Of a stretch of 64,000 nt of DNA, positions 60,900 through 64,000 are shown one piece after another. Below the pieces are notes generated by a model. That model had not been told where the DNA came from, made no database searches, and worked only from the letters and a program-made list of their open reading frames with translations. Origin of the DNA: Drouetiella sp036703255. GTDB lineage: Bacteria > Cyanobacteriota > Cyanobacteriia > Elainellales > Elainellaceae. The translations under genes and the position numbers were made by a program. Where the stretch lies: the NCBI GenBank assembly GCA_036703255.1, contig DATNPL010000193.1, forward strand, positions 1-64,000, given 5' to 3'. Position 1 is the stretch's first letter, and every line of letters starts with the position of its first letter.

Positions 60900-61206
60900 G
60901 GCTCACCTCCGGAATAAAAGGTCTAGTCTACCTTCATCAGACTCCTCTCTGGCCTCAGAGTATTCTTGCTCAAAAGTATTTTTACCCATTGTGAAAGGTG
61001 CAAGTTACACGAAGAAAAATATTTAGGATCATCATAAGTATCCTGTTTGACTTTGTAAAGACTGTCCGATGGGGCGTCCGGCTAAGTTATGAGAATTTAC
61101 TCAGCGATCGTTTCTTTCCCGATCGCTGAGTGAACGCTGGGTCTGGTTCATGTGCAGGCTTTTGGTGAAGCAAGCTGTGATCAACTGCTCAAAGTTAGAG
61201 TAAAAG
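60900..61206. other. Intergenic region between RidA and ABC-F genes
   Basis: About 300 bp. It holds the hairpin at 61099-61131 and presumably the ridA promoter. Nothing else recognised. Confidence 0.5.
61099..61131. terminator. 12-bp perfect hairpin after the ABC-F gene
   Basis: ACTCAGCGATCG (61099-61110) pairs with CGATCGCTGAGT (61120-61131) around a T/C loop. It is 76 bp beyond the stop of the minus-strand ABC-F gene, a plausible terminator, but no U-run follows on that strand. Confidence 0.55.
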
Positions 61207-62817
61207 TTAGAACGCGTGAACTAATTCATCATAGTAATGCGATCGTTCACTGGGAAGATAAACGGTTTGCCGTAAGGTTTGGTGCTTGAGGTGAAACGAT
61301 CGCGTAATGGCAATGCGGCTGAGGAAATCTAGATCGTGAGAAATAACCCAGAGTGCCCCCTGATAGTCATTTAATGCTGTAACCATTTGATCAACAGTGG
61401 CGATATCCAGGTTATTGGTTGGCTCATCCAAAATGAGTAAATCCAGCTCTGAAACCGTGATCAGGGCGATCGCCAATCTTGCCAACTCTCCACCGCTCAA
61501 AACCGCCGCTGATTTGTAGACATCGTCGTTAAAAAACAGGAAATGTCCTAGCTGCTGCCGCAATAGCTGATAGTTGAGCGCTGGATTAACGCGATGCATG
61601 TTTTCTAGCACCGTTTGGGCGCGATCGACAAACGCATAGCTCTGGTCAAGATATAGAGTGTGCATGTTGGCTTTTTGCACATCGCCTTGCACAAGTGCTG
61701 ATGTTGAGTCAATTTCCAGAATGGCTTTGACTAAACAGGATTTCCCCGAACCGTTGACACCCGCGATAGCAATGCGATCGCCACTGGATACATGAAACTG
61801 AATATCTTTCAGTAAAAGTCTATCTTGAATCCATAAACTCGCCTGGTTGACTTCTAGGAGACTCCTATGCTTTTGACTGTTCTCCTCAATTTTAATCCTT
61901 GTTGCCTTATGCGTTCTCAATTTTGTCTCTGACACTTTTTGATTAGCAGTTGCGATCGCTTCATCATACTTTACCTTGAGCGTTCCTGCCGTTGCTTCAG
62001 CCTGTCGCTTCAAACCTCCTGCGATAATGCGGGGCATGTCTCCATTGAGTGCCCTTTGGCGACCGTTACGCCGAGACTGCGCCGCTCGTTCCAGTTCTTG
62101 TAAAGCGGCGGCTTTGGTGCGTTTCAGTTCTTTGCGGGCTGCCTCATGCGATCGCGCCTGCGCCGCTTGCTGTAGCTGCTTTTGTTCTCGATAGAGCGAA
62201 AAATTGCCGCCATAGAGATGTAATCCTGCTGAGGTCAGCTCCCAGGTGGTATGGGCGACCTGATCCAGAAAAAAAGGCTTGTGCGAGACAATCACAAATG
62301 CCCCCTGAAACTGGCAAAGAAACTGACGCAACTCCTCTAGAGCCAGGTAATCTAGATGATTAGTGGGTTCATCCAGAAGCAATAGATCGGGCGATCGCGC
62401 CAAGCCAATGGCTAGAAATAACTGGGTCAGTTCTCCACCGCTAAGACTTTGCATCGGTAGCATTAAGTCCAAGGCTGTGCCAAACGTAGTTCCGAGCAGG
62501 TGTTCAATCTCCCACCACTCGTGAGAGATGGCGCTGAGAAACTCCAGGACAGATGTTGACTCAAGCGATTCTTGAATCGTGCTAATCTGCGGCAGATAAT
62601 AGGTTGAGCTATTGCGAGTCACTGACCCTTGAGTCGGCTGTATTTGGCCTGCCAGAATCTTGAGTAGCGTCGATTTGCCGACTCCATTAGAGCCGACTAA
62701 GGTGATATGGTCATTTGCTGAGAGACTCAGATGAATTCCCTGAAATAGCGTTCGGGTGGAATCCAATTCGTACCGTAAGTTCTCAGCAATTAAGCAGGGC
62801 TGACGATGGTTTGACAT
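61207..62817 (-). CDS. ABC-F family ATPase
   Basis: 536 aa with two ATPase domains on one chain and no membrane segment. Domain 1: Walker A LVGSNGVGKSTLLK, LSGGELTQLFLAIGL, LLLLDEPTNHLD. Domain 2: Walker A AGVNGSGKSCLVK, LSGGELARLAIALI, LLILDEPTNNLD. A charged linker joins them (about 210-300). ABC-F proteins act on the ribosome; some give antibiotic protection, others aid translation. I cannot tell which. AAGGAGGTGG lies just before the ATG, a near-perfect ribosome site. Confidence 0.93.
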   Translation of the reverse strand: MSNHRQPCLIAENLRYELDSTRTLFQGIHLSLSANDHITLVGSNGVGKSTLLKILAGQIQPTQGSVTRNSSTYYLPQISTIQESLESTSVLEFLSAISHEWWEIEHLLGTTFGTALDLMLPMQSLSGGELTQLFLAIGLARSPDLLLLDEPTNHLDYLALEELRQFLCQFQGAFVIVSHKPFFLDQVAHTTWELTSAGLHLYGGNFSLYREQKQLQQAAQARSHEAARKELKRTKAAALQELERAAQSRRNGRQRALNGDMPRIIAGGLKRQAEATAGTLKVKYDEAIATANQKVSETKLRTHKATRIKIEENSQKHRSLLEVNQASLWIQDRLLLKDIQFHVSSGDRIAIAGVNGSGKSCLVKAILEIDSTSALVQGDVQKANMHTLYLDQSYAFVDRAQTVLENMHRVNPALNYQLLRQQLGHFLFFNDDVYKSAAVLSGGELARLAIALITVSELDLLILDEPTNNLDIATVDQMVTALNDYQGALWVISHDLDFLSRIAITRSFHLKHQTLRQTVYLPSERSHYYDELVHAF

Positions 62818-63246
62818 CCGCCACCTCCTTGCGAATAGATTGCAAAGTCAGGGTGCTGATGTAGCAGCACCGCAAGTTCGGGAAAAATCGAGTTTGGGAA
62901 AAATCGAGCGTCAGAGCGCGAAGGGTTTCTGCAAATTTTCAATACAGATTTGGCATGAGTTGCGGCATAAGCCCACAAAGTTGCCTACAGAATTACCAAT
63001 GGCGCGATCGCTGAATTTTAGAGCAAGAGGCTACTTCATTGTTTGCTGAGTTGAAGAGTTTGCTGAGTTGAGGAGGTTAAGTCAGAATGATTTTCTTGTC
63101 ATACTACATGATACTACAGATTGCAAAACAGATCTCGAATTGCAAAATCGCAAACCTGGCTCCGTGCTTTGCACCTGCGGGCAAACAAAAGTCCCCCAGA
63201 ATTGGGGGCGAATGCAAAACATTTGATACTTTTCCGACATCCTCCT
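62818..63246. other. Intergenic region, glmM end to ABC-F start
   Basis: About 430 bp. It contains the glmM terminator near 63186-63208 and the strong ribosome-binding site of the ABC-F gene. No further gene seen. Confidence 0.55.
63186..63208 (-). terminator. Terminator of glmM
   Basis: On the minus strand CCCCCAATTCTGGGGG is followed by ACTTTTGTTT, an intrinsic terminator shape, 38 bp beyond the glmM stop. Confidence 0.7.
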
Positions 63247-63999
63247 CTATCGGGCGTACTGCTCGACGGCCAGCACCAGATTATCTGTCCAGTGCTGGGT
63301 TAGCTCTGCGCTAGCAGCTTCTACCATGACCCGAATCACAGGTTCAGTGCCCGAGGCGCGCACCAAGATTCTGCCCTGATCGCCCATCGCTATTTCAGCT
63401 TGGGTGATCGCCTGTTGCAGCAGATCGCTCTCTTGCCAATTGAGACGGCGATCGCGATCCTCCACCCGAATGTTGCGCAGAATTTGCGGATAGGTCTGAA
63501 AGCTATGGCTCACCAAATCCGCTAGAGAAATACCCGCCTGTTGCACCAATGCGGCAATGTGCAGCGCAGTCAGCAATCCATCTCCCGATACGCCATAGTG
63601 TGGGCAAAGAATATGACCCGACTGTTCACCCCCTAGCTTGGCTCCGCGTCTCACCATTTCGGCATGGACATACTGATCGCCCACATCCGTGCGAATCAGA
63701 CTGCCTCCCTGCTGCTGCCAGGCGCGCTCAAAGCCCAGGTTTGCCATAACGGTAGACACGATCAGGTTATCGGGAAGCTGATGCACTTGGCGTAGCGCTT
63801 GCCCCCAGAGATACAAGATGTAGTCGCCATCTACCACTCTACCTTGAGAATCGATCGCCAAAACGCGATCGGCATCGCCATCAAAGGCAAAGCCCAAGTC
63901 TGCCCGATGATTAATCACTGCCGCTTTCAAAGGCTCCAGATGGGTTGAGCCACAGTTGACGTTAATCCGATCGCCATCTGCTCGGTTATGCAAACAAAT
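63247..63999 (-). CDS. glmM: Phosphoglucosamine mutase, C-terminal part (runs off the window)
   Basis: The last 251 codons are present and the frame continues past 64000. The metal-binding loop FAFDGDADRVLAID, the sugar-binding GGEQSGHIL and the phosphate-binding RASGTEPVIRVMVEA identify the alpha-D-phosphohexomutase family, and the INVNCGSTHLEPLKAAV region fits GlmM, which makes glucosamine-1-phosphate for peptidoglycan. The catalytic Ser lies in the missing N-terminal half. The TTG at 63993 is only a codon within the frame, not the true start. Confidence 0.9.
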   Translation of the reverse strand: MCLHNRADGDRINVNCGSTHLEPLKAAVINHRADLGFAFDGDADRVLAIDSQGRVVDGDYILYLWGQALRQVHQLPDNLIVSTVMANLGFERAWQQQGGSLIRTDVGDQYVHAEMVRRGAKLGGEQSGHILCPHYGVSGDGLLTALHIAALVQQAGISLADLVSHSFQTYPQILRNIRVEDRDRRLNWQESDLLQQAITQAEIAMGDQGRILVRASGTEPVIRVMVEAASAELTQHWTDNLVLAVEQYAR

Positions 64000-64000
64000 C

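Overview
The window is chromosomal DNA of a cyanobacterium. The octamer GCGATCGC (HIP1) and close variants recur throughout. The genes include a magnesium-chelatase D subunit (ChlD), a photosystem I subunit XI (PsaL) and several cyanobacterial families (DUF3598, SLH lipoprotein, PrsW-like protease, DUF2993). The gene mix resembles Leptolyngbya-like filamentous strains, but that placement is inference; no rRNA or tRNA gene is visible to confirm it.

Layout. 0-5.4 kb: a cupin, small hypotheticals, an overlapping minus-strand run (NodB deacetylase, small protein, esterase), a receiver-like protein without its Asp, and ManC. 5.7-17 kb: an LCP cell-wall ligase, a B12-type radical SAM protein, two large sensor kinases and seryl-tRNA synthetase. 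17-20.8 kb: accessory DNA with REP-like palindromes, a ~40-bp repeat, a trypsin-like protease gene split by an in-frame TAA, a GNAT enzyme and an ATP-grasp protein. 20.8-25.5 kb: ChlD, a PrsW protease, a small membrane protein and an ABC ATPase. 25.5-33.3 kb: accessory DNA with two PIN-toxin modules (one bracketed by 52-bp direct repeats), a MarR-GNAT fusion under a 30-bp perfect palindrome, a dynamin/Era-type GTPase, an Mrr-like nuclease, and a long non-coding stretch holding a 40-bp tandem repeat and a hidden ~20.5-bp-period array. 33-45 kb: RlpA, DUF3598, an SLH lipoprotein, a MATE exporter, a Fur-type promoter driving a likely small RNA, and an azoR/DUF1772/SRPBCC/DUF1579 run.

45.4-52.1 kb holds the most unusual gene set: two asparagine-synthetase-like ligases without the N-terminal glutaminase cysteine, a diaminopimelate-decarboxylase-like protein lacking the PLP lysine and coupled to one ligase by an ATGA overlap, and a zinc-ribbon/membrane protein with a Toprim-like tail. 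These look like a small uncharacterised amide-bond-forming system. 52.2-60.9 kb: a chorismate-mutase-type enzyme, a HAD phosphatase fused to a HerA-like ATPase, and a stress-flavoured cluster around an isolated psaL (SDR, SRPBCC, DUF2231, DUF2993, receiver, RidA). The window ends with an ABC-F protein and the 3' part of glmM.

Intergenic regions repeatedly carry long, perfect or near-perfect hairpins (stems up to 26 bp, tiny loops) whose arm sequences differ from copy to copy. They form a structural family rather than a sequence family.
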